From contig CM022665.1 of assembly GCA_012295275.1 (NCBI GenBank), positions 41,565,652 through 41,629,651 on the forward strand: DNA of 64,000 nucleotides, given 5' to 3'. The notes beneath the pieces are model-generated. The model made no database searches. It was given only the letters and a program-made list of their open reading frames with translations, and had not been told where the DNA came from. This document shows positions 26,671 through 39,100 of this stretch, in pieces; positions within the stretch are counted from its first letter, which is position 1; the number at the start of each line of letters is the position of its first letter. Source of the stretch: Chrysomallon squamiferum. Its lineage: Eukaryota > Mollusca > Gastropoda > Neomphalida > Peltospiridae. Made by a program: the position numbers and the translations under genes.

Positions 26671-27592
26671 TATGCTGGGAAGTTCTGCTTTCAAATCTTG
26701 CAGAACATGCTTCTTTGCAGAGGTAACTGCATCTTTAACTGTTATACTGTAATGTTGTTTTAAACCAGGCTGTTAGTCTGAAAATTTACAGAATGGGAAT
26801 CTGCATATCTGAAGTGCAAAGTAACAGACTATTCTAATGCTAGAGCAATAAGAAAAGACGACCATTTGATTACAAATGTATGAATGATCCATATCAGTTA
26901 CATTCAGTCATACCCATGAACAATTATACATTACTTTATTTATTTTCTAAACTTCACTTACAAAAATACAAATAAATACAAACCCGTATATAATATATAG
27001 AAATACATTTAGAAATTACTATCATGATTAAAATAACACTGCAAATTACAAAAAAATTGTGTATATATATATATATATATATAAATTTTATAATTATAAA
27101 ATATTGTGCTTTATTGTTGATACATTTTAGAACAATGCATCTTAAACTTTATCAGCATCAACCATAAGTAATTTTTGCAAAATTTAATTCACCTGCAACT
27201 GATGTTCCCTCTAATTTTCTGCAAACCACTGAGCAGAACTTTTGATGATTTGAACAAAAACAAAAATGTACAGTGGCCAAGACTTTTATGTTTACTGAAT
27301 TAAAATTGGAGGCAACATTTTAATGTGTGCAGCCATATGCCCATACAGCTTAGAGGGAACATTTTCTTATTGGTAACATTCTGTTTACTTTCCCTCAGGT
27401 TTCATTCACCGTTGGATGAATCATTAATTAGCCAGTTTATGAAGAACCATTTTAGAGCTTAATTGGATCAAACAGTATCAATGTGAACACATAATGAAGC
27501 TGAAACCAATATAATTTTCAGTTCAGTGTTCTTTTTGAGTTGAGATAAACATGTATAATTTAGTCTCCAACACTCAGCAGAGACTTTTTCCT

Positions 27593-30500
27593 TCACAACA
27601 TTGAGGTCAAAGGTCGTTTCCCTGGGTTACTGTCTTCACTTCTCCACATCTGTATTATAGTCTTTATCTGGGTGTAAAAACTGATTCCCTGAAAATGTTG
27701 ATAAAAAAAGAATATATATATATATTTTAAATTTTTTAAATTCACAGCAACAGAAATGCATTCCAAAAAAGTCAGAGGTTTTGAAGGTTTTGTGTTAATA
27801 ACCTGAAAAGAAATATTTTTTTTGTTGAAAATCAACTCTTGTATTTTTCCCTAATGTCATCTACACCAATCTATTATTATAATTAAACCAAAATTTACTG
27901 CAGTAAATTTTTTTGAAAGCTGACCATTTGTATTACTTTCTTTATCTGCTTCCCTGAACATGTTGAGGAAAATGAAAGATAAATATTAAAAAAATTAACT
28001 TAGTGAATAAAATGAAAATACCTGTTTTCCATAGAAGTTTGTGTCTCCTCTGAAGGAAGCTCGTGATCCAGTGAAAGAAAACATGGGCAAAGGAACTGGA
28101 ATTGGTACATTAATGCCCACCTGAAAAAATTAAATAAAATTTATAAATAATAATCATTAGTGGAAACATTCAATACTATTAATGTTAGGTCTTATTTACA
28201 AAAATTTAAAGAGGAATTATTATTTAATACAAAATCTTATTTTTTTCTTTTCAAAGAAAAATAATCCACACACAACAACAAATAACTGTCTGAAAACATG
28301 GGCAGATGAACTGGAATTGCTACATTAATTACCTGAAAATTTAATTTTTTTTTATAAATAATAATCATTAGTGGAAATATTCAGTACTATTGATGTTGGG
28401 TCCTATCTTAAACTTACAAAACTTTTAAGGTTTATAAGGTGTATTTTACTTTTCAAAGAAAAATAATCCACAAACATCATAAATAACTATCTGTACAATA
28501 TATTCACACAAATAACCATGCTGTTTAAAACTGTGGTGGTTGTTCATTTCATATGTATAATAAATTTTCATTTACATTTAGATGGGAATATCTGTTGTAG
28601 CAACAATATTTAAGATGACCAGTAATTTTGCCTAATTTTAAATTTTAATTTTAATTCACTGGTCCTCTTAACACTCCATAATTCACAGGGCAGAAAAATT
28701 AAAATATTTACATATAAAGACAGAAAAGTGATATAAAATGAACACTGATGTTTTTTCACTGTTTTTGTTTTAAAAATTTAAGAAACAAATAAAGGAATAT
28801 AGCTGGACTGAAATGAATACAAAAGTAGCAACTAGCAGCAGCAGAAGGAGGCATTCTATGGTGAACTAACACACCACCTACAACGAAAGAAGGTAAAATA
28901 ATAGAAGATTTTAATTTCTTAATAAAAACATCAATTATAAAATACCTGTCCCACATCACTTTCCATAGCATATTTCCTCGCTGTTGCCCCGTTTGTTGTA
29001 AAAATGGCAGTTCCATTTCCATATGGATTTGAATTGACCAGTGCAATAGCATCATCCAGAGTGTCCACTTCCAAACAAATAAGAACTGGTCCAAAGATTT
29101 CTTCTGTGTAGCACCTCATGCGAGGCTGAATTAAGAGAGACCAGATAATTAAGACAAAAAAACAACAACATTATAATAGTAATATAAACTTTTTTGATAT
29201 AATTTGAATTTTGCAGAGTTTATCAAAGCAGACTATGCATATTTTTAAAATATTGGAAAAGTAAATGGATACTATCGTTTTTAAAAATAATTGCAGCATA
29301 TTTCTGTGTTTTATAATTGTGATCTCCGGAGTACATCATAAATGTTTATTTTTGACTTCACACTAACCTTGACTTTGTTCAGAATTGTTGGGCCAACAAA
29401 GTTTCCATTTTCATAACCCTTAACAGTGAGACCTCTACCATCCAGTAGCATCTCTGCTCCTTCATCTACCCCTGACTGAATAAGATCACAGACTCTCTGT
29501 TTGGCCTGGGGTGAGATCAGAGGTCCAAGATCAGCATTAGGTTCATGTCCTGTTACAATATTAAAGAAAGCATAAACTTGTAAAACATGTTTGAATACAT
29601 TCATGAAATATGATTCATCATTACCATTATCAGTTATTGTTGTTTTGTTTATGATATTGTTGTTGTTGTTGCTACATAAAAGATTATTAAAATATAAATA
29701 GCTCCTACCCATCCTTCACACACTGAATTTTAATTTGTTCAGTTAAACTTGACATTTAAATCTAATCTGACTAAAAACTTATGAATTTGGATTTATAATT
29801 GTGGAGATAAAAAAAAAATAGTTTTCATAACCTGCATTAACTTTTAGCTTTTTTGATCTTTCCACTAACTCAGGGATCCATTTCTTAGAATCCCCAACAA
29901 ACACTGCAGTGGACAAAGCCATACATCTTTGACCTGCTGCTCCAAATGCAGCTCCAACAAGCTGTAAAGAAATCAAAATCTTTACATAAACACACATATT
30001 CATACACATATATTACATGCCCACATACACACACACACACACACACACACTCTCTCTCTATACATATACTATATATACACAGATGGATTATTAATGTCCA
30101 AAATAACTGAAGTTATGTAAACATAAAAGATACTCTCTTGTCATCAGCTATTTTTTTTAAAGACTTTTTTTTATATGATTATATTTTTTGAATAATACCT
30201 TTGACAGTATAAAACATAACCTAAACAATCTTTATTTATGATCATTTTACAAATCTTTATTAACAGTAAAGTACAAGAACAAAATAACAAGCCCACAGAA
30301 ATGCCTCTTGGCTGCTATGTTGTTATTTAACAAATGTAGATAGATTTTGTATTCAGAATTTCATTGTTAAATAAATTAGTGTTCATATCACTCACCTGAG
30401 TTAAGGTGCTTTCCTTGTTTGCATCAGGCATTATTATCCCATGATTCTTAGCTCCCTGTAAGAGTGTAGAGTAAACACAGTCACATTTGTCATTCAAAAT

Positions 30501-33066
30501 AATTTGAATTAAAAAAGTAAACAAACAACATAGACACACGTTCTCTGTATATATTACATGATGGGTTATTAATGTCCTAAATAATTTTAAATTCCACTAA
30601 AGTCAGAACAGAGGTTCTACTAATTTTACATCAAACTCAATTCCATATGTATCAAAAACAAAAAAGAAGAAAAAAGATTATTTTGCTTATTAATATGCAA
30701 AAAATAATTCCATATATATCAAAAAAAAGAAGAAAAAAAAGAAGATTATTTTGCTTATTAATATGCAAAAAATAGCATTCACTTAGAAAAACTATTTCAT
30801 ACCAAGTGAAATTAATTATCAGTTACAAACAGTTTCAATAATTATTAGTTACCATGTTGGACTGAACTCTTTTTCCAGCTTTAGATCCTTTTTCATAAAT
30901 GTACTTACCCTAAATCATGAAATAAAAGAAAAACAATTAATTTCAACAATGGACTGGTGTTTGCAAACAACACACATGCACACAGTGTATCACAAAAAAT
31001 ATACACAGGTACATCTAACTTCGTAAGGTATCATTTCAAAACACAAACAAAATGTTTTTTTGTTTTTTTTTTTCTATTTTTGAAAATTTTAAAATCAGAT
31101 GAATAAAAATTACTATACACACAGTTGTACATAAATGTAAATTAAAAGATAATTTTTGATAAAATGTTATTAAAACAACATCATAAATACACTGAAACAG
31201 AAGACAGATTTCATTTATTACTATCAAGACTTTCACAAAGAAATTTAACTCTCTGTTTTATATTACAATTATTTAAACAAATATGAACAACAAAAAATCA
31301 GAGCTACTCACAACTTGATCTGATCCTACAAATGAAATGGCTTTGATGTCTGGATGATCACAGATAAAATTTACAGCTGAAAAATAAACATATTAATTTT
31401 TGTTAAAGTGTGCCTGTGTACTAATAAAAGGTATAATAAAATATTTCATCCTTCCAAGTTATTAACTTCATGGTTTTGGGGCAACTTATCATTGCTACTG
31501 TTTTTCCCTTTCACAAACAGAAAATCATTACATATAGCATGCAAAAGATAGCTGTATTTTTTCTGTGAAACTACAGCAACTTCTGAGCTAAAGAAAATAA
31601 AACAATTAAAGAATCCCTCCAATTATTATGACATATTATTCTAAGATGTTTGTAAGAAACAACATAGCTTTTTGTTGCTTCAAGCTATATTTGAAGTTTC
31701 TTTTGAATTATTAAATTAAATATTAATTTATAAATTACCAAAAAAAAAATCTTCAATATAGTTTGTATTACAATACAAATCTCAGAAACTTTACATTTAG
31801 TTCAAGACAATTTGCTTAAAATAGTTTATAAAAATATTTGTCATTTGAAAAGAAAATGTGAAACGTAAATAATATCTATGGTGTATTATTATGCAAGTGA
31901 AACTGATAATATGGGTTTTTCCAGACTTGCTATATAATTCTGATATTTTATTACTAGCAAAGATTGATCTCTAGGGATAACCAACCATTTGCAAGTATAT
32001 TAATAGTTTTTAAACCTTTTGCTAACAATATGGATTTTGATGATAACAAAATGTATATGAATGAAATGGCTACCATCATGTTTTCCATGAATAACATTAA
32101 CAACTCCATTAGGAAAACCAGCTTCTTTAGCTAGAGCCATCAATATCATAACAGACCCTGGATCTCTCTCTGAAGGTTTTATAACAGAAGTGTTACCAAC
32201 AACTGTTGCCACTGGAAACATCTGCAATTAGATACTATTTGGATTAGCTATTTACATAATTACGTAGCAAATTTGAATATTATAGAATAAACAGGACATC
32301 CAAATGACACCTTTTATTATGTAATCAACATAGCAGGTGTAATTATTATTCAAATTAAAAATGAAAGACATTTAAACATTTTTATTTTAATGAATGTAAT
32401 GAATGGATATATAAAGAATAATAGACTATTCTCATCAGTTTTGAGAAAATTTTGGTATAGTTGGAATATTTTTTTTTAGGTCCCATTTCAATTTAATATA
32501 TCAACAAAACATTTTTCTTTGCTTTTTACCTCCAATTTTCTGCTTTTTCCTTACTGACAGAAAAAATCAATTTTGTTAATTTTTATTTTACTTTTCAGTT
32601 AAACATTTCTACATTTAAAACACTGCCTAACAAAGCATTAATTTTGTTAATTTTTATTTTATTTTTCAGTTAAACATTTCTACATTTCTGACACTGCCTA
32701 ACAAAGCATTAATTTTGTTAATTTTTATTTTATTTTTCAGTTAAACATTTCTACATTTCTGACACTGACTAACAAAGCATTAGTTTTGTTTTTCATCAAA
32801 TTTTCTACAAATACTGGCTAACAATTACTGTTCAGACATACAGAAATGTGTTTATTTTTGTTACCCAGAGAGGAATCATGGCTGGAAAGTTGAAAGGTGT
32901 GATGCCAGCAGTGACTCCCAGTGGCATACGAAAAGTTAAAGTGTCCATGTCTTTGGCAACTCCATACAATGACTCTCCCAGCTGCAGATTGGTGATACTA
33001 CAACAGTGTTCCACAACCTCTGTCATAAATAAATAAATAAATAAACAAACAAATAATAATGATATG

Positions 33067-33112
<46 letters not shown>

Positions 33113-34472
33113 GTAGTAGTAGTAGTAGTAGTAATAAAATTAAAAAATAATCTAAATATAAGGAATAAAATACCATGGTTAATTTTTAATAAATAAAAAA
33201 CCCACAAAAAAAAACACAAAACAAACAATGAATATAAAAATAAAAAAAAAAGTAAATTGTCTGAATATAAAATAAGTATTTGACAGAGTATCTTTGGGAT
33301 TACATTTTATTAAATAATTCATCATTCTTCATATAAATTTTAAAAAAAGATAGGAAAAAAGATTAAAACAAATTTGCAAAAAAACCCAAGAACAACAATA
33401 CCAATAAATTAATTAAAAAATAAAAATAAAGATTTTAATAAAAAAAATTTGCAAAGGAAAATAAACTAGATTTTATTGATATTGTCTTAGTAAGTTTATG
33501 TATCAAGATTATTTTCACAAATACTGAATTAAAAACAAAGATTCTAAATATACAGAACTTCAGTTCTAAATTTAAAATATCTGATATTTTAAGAGCACAT
33601 TTTAAAAACACTTACGTAATCCTCTCATAACATCACCACGAGCATCTGCTAGAGTTTTACCTTGTTCTGTTGTGATGGTCCTAGCAATGACATCCTGAAA
33701 AATTATAAATTTATAATTATGAAATAAGGAATATTAAGGTTTAGGTTTATACGGAGGAGAACATCAAATACATTTAAATTATTAAAAAAATTCTAAAATT
33801 TTATAATATATACACGAATGTTTAACTTTATAAGGTATCACTTCAAAACAAAAACAATTTTTTTTTATTTTTTTATTAAAATTCCTATATACCCAATTCT
33901 ATATAAATATAAAACGAAAGACACTTTTTGATAAAATGCTCTTTCAGCAACATATTTAGGTATTTTTTACAATGCCAACCGTTTATATTAAAAATGAAAA
34001 AAAAAAAAAAAAGTAATAAAAAAAAAAAAAAAAATAATAATAATAATGATGATGATAATAATAATAATAGAGAGAAACAACATGAATATGGACATGAAAG
34101 GGATATTAAATAATATATACCAAATTCTAAATGAATGTTTACAAACCATATTTTCTTTAATAAGCTGCTGAAACTTGAACATGATTTGTTGTCTTTTAAG
34201 CACTGTTGTTTTCGACCAGCTTTTGTAAGCCTCTTTAGCAGCAGCTACTGCAGCTTCCATCTCATCCCTAGTACTTTCTGGAACACGAGTCACTACTTGA
34301 TTTGTAGCCTGGAAATGGCATCAAAAACATTTTTTTTTTTTTTTTAATGTTAATTTTGGTTTAGAAATTACAAAGTATAAAAATTCTAAGTAACTGTACT
34401 GGTAAATTAGTTTATTTTAATATAATGAGTGAAATCTGGAATTTGGAAACAATGGGTTATTTTATTAGAATT

Positions 34473-34516
<44 letters not shown>

Positions 34517-35399
34517 GATATTACGTTTAAAAATCTAAGGAATATTTTAAACTTATAAGAAATTTATAAAATTAACTGTATTGTAAATTAATATAATACA
34601 ATATATTTGATAATAATAAAATATACTTACAGGATTATGAAGATCAATCCATTTATTTGTTTTAGATGCAACAAATTCTCCATTAATAAAATTCTTTGTT
34701 GTTGGCTAAAGAAAAGAAAAAAGAAAAGAAAAAAAGTCATATACTTTTAATAAACTGATCATTCTGTTCAAAAAATTAAATATAATATCAACGGATGTAT
34801 GTAAATAAAAGTAAAATAAATGTTCATTTATCCAAAATTAGATTTTTCCTGCAACTATGATAAAAAGTAAACTGTAAAGTCGTATTTTGTTTTAACTATC
34901 TTGTCAAAAATAACAGGTACAGGTGAATCCAACAGGCAATATGTAAATATTAATTGTTTTACAAATATGTCCTTATGCATCACAGATACGCATATTTGCA
35001 AACATGCTAACATATATGCATCTACGAATTAACACATATACATTTAAATCTATCAAAAATAATGGACTTCTGTGTTATTTATATTATTATTATTGTTACT
35101 GCTGTTCTCTTTATGAATTTGTTGGCATAACTATAATATAGTCAATTAAATAATCTCTTATGTAAACCTAAATATAATTAATAATTATTAAACAGGACAG
35201 CAGCAGGTTCAGCAAGTTCAGAAGGTTCAGAAGCTGCGAAATTATGTCGACTTAACCTGTTTTTATTTTTTTAAATCATTTTCGATTCGTATGTTAACTA
35301 GGAGAATTATCTAAACATTATATGTGATGAATTAAAATTATGCTATTTTGTTTTATTCCATACCTGTGACAATGTACTGAATCGTAAAGCGGACGACAT
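27593..35399 (-). CDS. ALDH6A1: Methylmalonate-semialdehyde dehydrogenase, copy A, mitochondrial (14 exons found)
   Basis: This CoA-acylating enzyme of valine and thymine breakdown converts methylmalonate or malonate semialdehyde to propionyl- or acetyl-CoA in mitochondria. Exons: 35399-35364, 34705-34631, 34308-34147, 33694-33616, 33019-32865, 32221-32074, 31376-31312, 30909-30853, 30455-30396, 29961-29832, 29549-29368, 29125-28946, 28120-28022, 27688-27593. Phases match, giving 507 residues. [21 protein letters not shown], the catalytic Cys in [18 protein letters not shown] and PMFSFTGSR are all present. NMGAKNHG replaces the usual ALDH glutamate region, as is typical for this subfamily. 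Compared with copy B it lacks the second exon (16 residues of transit peptide), has ADARGDV where the family has DAEGDV, and ends in a different tail ([11 protein letters not shown]). It is open throughout, so probably functional, but it is the more diverged copy. Confidence 0.92.
28076..28500 (-). repeat. Partial tandem duplication of exon 14 and intron 13 in ALDH6A1 copy A
   Basis: The segment from 28076 (start of exon 14 plus adjoining intron) recurs about 205-215 bases further on, from 28291. Shared stretches include AACATGGGCA, GAACTGGAATTG, ATAATAATCATTAGTGGAAA and AAGAAAAATAATCCAC. The second exon copy (about 28291-28334) has lost bases and is not open; it is an exon relic. Confidence 0.8.
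32571..32783. repeat. 71-bp tandem repeat, three copies, in ALDH6A1 copy A intron
   Basis: The units begin with TTTTGTTAATTTTTATTTTA at 32571, 32642 and 32713 and contain CAGTTAAACATTTCTACATTT and AACAAAGCATTA. Copies 2 and 3 are nearly identical. The repeat is absent from the matching intron of copy B. Confidence 0.93.
33070..33133. repeat. (TAA)n/(TAG)n trinucleotide tract
   Basis: AATAAT units followed by TAGTAG units in copy A, 50 bases beyond exon 6, just outside the tract that is identical to copy B. Confidence 0.93.
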
Positions 35400-36114
35400 A
35401 TCGTCTTTGATACCTAAAGTTGCCTGCACCGCCGCTGGTAGTATCAAATAATGTCAATGTTTTCGGTGTCATAAACACTTTTATAGGTCAAGGTCTGCAT
35501 AACCTTTCGAAAATATTACGATTAAATTATTTTTCATTCGTTTTGCTTAGATAACAATATTTTCAGCAAAACGTTTACAGCGTGCTAAATTATCATAAAA
35601 TGACCAGTTATAATAGAATGACAAATACTAGTGAATATAATATAAATTTTAATTACAAATATATAGATGTTTTATTTTATTTTATTATGTTTTACAAAAA
35701 TAATTGGCGATGTATTTCTTAACGAAAAAATATTTTCAGTGTTAACTTTTTAGTTCTATTAAAAATTTAAAGTATTCTTTGGAAAACTGAAACCAGTCTA
35801 TGAGGAACAATAGTACAGAGGACACAGTAATTTCGAAATAAACATAATGTTAATGGGAAGTAAATTAAACTCAAAATCTGTCTATGTATATGTTGTGAAG
35901 AAAATTGGGTTATTTGGGCAGACGTTATGACACTTGTCATACATGAAGCGCACCAACCTAGTTTTTTAAAATAGACCGTTAATAATCCAGTATATAAGAG
36001 AATCTAAAGCGTAATTTCCAGCAGGATCACATTTTACGTTCCACGCTTTGTGGCACTGTTCGGTTGTGTCAAGGACGAGCTTATCCTTCTGCTTCTGATA
36101 CCAACTTTGCAGAT
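35400..36114. promoter_or_regulatory. Shared bidirectional promoter region of the two ALDH6A1 copies
   Basis: The two ATGs point away from each other, 715 bases apart. Both are preceded by a similar sequence (GATACCAACTTTGCAGAT before copy B; GCAACTTTAGGTATCAAAG before copy A), so the duplication includes the 5' UTR. GC-richer patches lie next to each start (about 35380-35450 and 36000-36130). A short frame at 35966-36175 on the minus strand has no recognisable product. Confidence 0.65.
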
Positions 36115-39100
36115 ATGTCGTCGGTTTTACGATTTGCTGTTCTAAGACAGGTACGACAGTAAATTTAATGAGCACATTAGTTTTTAATGACAGTTGTCCC
36201 GCAGTGATTGCAGGGGCAAGTTAATCTATTTTTAATACTTCTTGAGGATGCATTTATGTAAATTGTGTTGCCCCGGATCGATTTATTCTGTGACGTTGAA
36301 GTATAGATGCAAAAACAGAATTATAAGTAGCTGTGCACATTTTACCCATCATTATTAATATTACAATAATCTGATTTTATTATTATATTTTGTATTTATT
36401 TAATTTTTGTTTCAGATTATAACCAGACCTACTCTTACAAGATGCTATGCTTCAAGTTCAGCTGTAAGTGTCACATTATTGCAGATTTTTCTCTTAATAC
36501 TAATAATAGGTAGCGGCAGATAGATACGTTTCAGCCAGTCAGTCTGCAAAATGGGTTGTTTTTAACATCTTTTAACTTGCCTTACAGACAACCTGTAACA
36601 TTATGAATTGCAAGAAAATTAAGATGAAGATTTGCTCTTGAACTGTGTTTTTATTTGATCATGATTGGGTCAGTGAATTTGTACTCTGCATTTAAAAAAC
36701 ATGACAATTTAATTGCGGCTGGCACAGCGTGATTTTCGAGCAGTGAAAACGGTACTCCACCTTCTTAGGGTTGGTTCCCTGTGGCTGATTTTAGCACCAA
36801 ATTTAATCTCCCACGTGTTAACTTAAAACGTATAAAAGTTCCCTGGGTGTAATATTTTTTGTTTAGCCACAATATAGATTTAAGAAATGCACATCCGTGA
36901 AAATAACACCTTTTCTGCCATTAACATCTGATTAACTAAAACCTGAATGATCAATTCTGGATGCTAGGTCATTGAGTAAGACATTGTAGGCCTACATGTA
37001 TGCATAAAGTTCACATAAATTTGAGAGAACTAGGTGTTTCTGATGCTTAACCTTCTCACCATCTTTGTTTCGAAAGCTTACTGTATCCTTCATTCCTGGA
37101 CATTCTACTGTTCTTGTCATTTTCATAAAATTGGACTATTTCCTCCTTCAAGTTCATTTGACAGAACTTTCCCTTGTTTCTTATCACAGAGGGATAAAAC
37201 CCATTTCTCTTTCTCCAATGCATGGCTTTTTTTCACAAGGTAATTCGTTTTTTCAAATTCAGTCATTGTCCTTTCAGTGGTAAAGGGTGACAAAGTCAAG
37301 ATTTGCACACACTCTGGGTAGGATTCAGACTTGTTGAATTTCTCTTTTAACTCCTCCAACATGTTCCTGAAAAAATGAAGGTCCGATTTTTCTGATGAGT
37401 CAAGGTCACTTTCAGGAGAATGAAGTGGAAAATCCTAGACTGTTTCAAGATGTTGTTTTAATGTTACTGTAGCTGATGCTAGTTTTTTCTGTCCTTTCAA
37501 TCATTTACTGGAACGTGCTAGTGAATGGAGTTCAACAGGAGTTTCGCCTAAACTTGACAGGATAGAAGTCAAATCAAAGTCTTTTCTGGGGAAACAACAA
37601 TTGGCAGTTTGTGTGGCAAGTTATCATCAAATTCACCCATTGTAATACCACCCATACTAAAGCCGTCCTCTGCAGGGGTTTGGACCTTTGATTTCTGAAG
37701 GCTAATCAAACAGTCACAGCACAACTTGTCTCTTGGCACTAGTGTCTTTGGATTTACTAAGCATTTGTAAGTGCCCATGCTAACAATTCTTAAAGATCTA
37801 GTGTGTGCTTGCTTAGGATGGTGATTAAGGGATGCATGCTTGCTTAGGATGTCATTCACAACACTTTTTCCACAATGTTGAAAACTTGATTAAAAGTTCT
37901 TGTTCATGATGTGAACAGATACTCTTGATGTCCCGTGTTTTGATCCCACTTTGAAGAGTGAGGAGTTCAACTTCCTCAATTTTTCCGTACACTTCGCAAC
38001 AACTCCTTTTTGGCATGATGGTGTTGATAAGACACATTTTCAGGAGAGTAAAAGCTGCAGTTAGCCCTGGAAGAAATAAGGAGTTTCAGTATTGCCTGCA
38101 CCTTCAATTCAATAGAACAAAGTCAGTGCTTTCCTAAATATCAAATCAAACCCTGAAACCCTTTCAGTAAAGATAAGCAGGACATAAAATGGCAGCAGAG
38201 TACATGTGTCATTGCCGAAGGCCCACAAGCCTTGGGCATTTAGGTCAAACTTTTCAAGTATAAATCACAGTTTATCAAGGTGAAGGTAGACCTTGTTCAT
38301 ATTCTGTGCTGAAGACTGGGTGTACAAATACATTATGCAGTACATCACTTGATTAAGTCTGATTTCAGACTGGGTTTTACTGTTGTTGACTGAAACCTTG
38401 TTCAAAACCATTGGCAAGGCCACATGACATGATAAAATGACTTAATAGGTTTTATGAAGAAAACATAATGCTTACATATCAACATCTGACATTGTGTCCA
38501 ACTTGAAAGCTTCACATTGTTAAAGAAATGCAGATGAAGAAATTCTTTGTCTTAAACTTCTAATTGCCATGTGCTCAATGGGGATTTCACTAGGGGATTT
38601 CAAGGAGTTCCTGACATGCCTGTTAACCCTTTGAGTCTAATTGTGTAGAACATGTCATGCCATTTGGCATCTTTTCATATCCTTCAGGCATTCCTTCAGA
38701 CATGTCAGGTGGGTTTTAACTCCAAAGATGAGTTTTTGGTCTCAGAGAAGTGTATGCATGTAGAAAATGTACATTGTAATGCATTGTATCAATCATCCAT
38801 GCAGGTTTGCATTTTTTAAATCAATATTATGGCTAAACAAAAAATATTACACCCAGGAAACTTTTATACGTTTTAGTGGGAGATTAAATTTCAGTAAAGG
38901 TCATCTCAAGGTCACATGATCCACACAGTCAATTTCAAGGTCATAACAAAGGTCAAAAGGTCAGTGACCCCCAAATTTTCCAAACTGAAAAATAATGGGA
39001 CCTTTGGAATCCTTGTCATATTGCCTTTTCAACAATACCAATTTCATGAAGACTGGCCCAGTAGTTCCTGAGATACGAGGGTTCAAAGGTTGGTTGTCAC

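Larger units (their letters stand above)
21895..27592. other. Long intergenic region between APLF and the minus-strand ALDH6A1 copy
   Basis: It holds the APLF 3' UTR (AATAAA-like signals near 22284 and 23944) and, at the right, the 3' UTR of the minus-strand ALDH6A1 copy, since the two genes converge. It is very AT-rich, with (AT)n tracts near 22113 and 27063, an 86-bp tandem repeat and one SINE. No protein or RNA gene was recognised; all frames are short and low in complexity. Confidence 0.6.

Noticed and set aside
32848-33036. Identical 62-residue frames on opposite strands at 32848-33036 and 41458-41646
   Set aside because: They are antisense to exon 6 of the two ALDH6A1 copies. The identity reflects the identical exon tract, not a separate gene.
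35203-35262. Exon 2 of ALDH6A1 copy A
   Set aside because: Acceptor-like ACAG and an Ala/Glu/Ser-rich frame exist, but the phase needed puts a TAA in frame and the donor would be GTCCTG.
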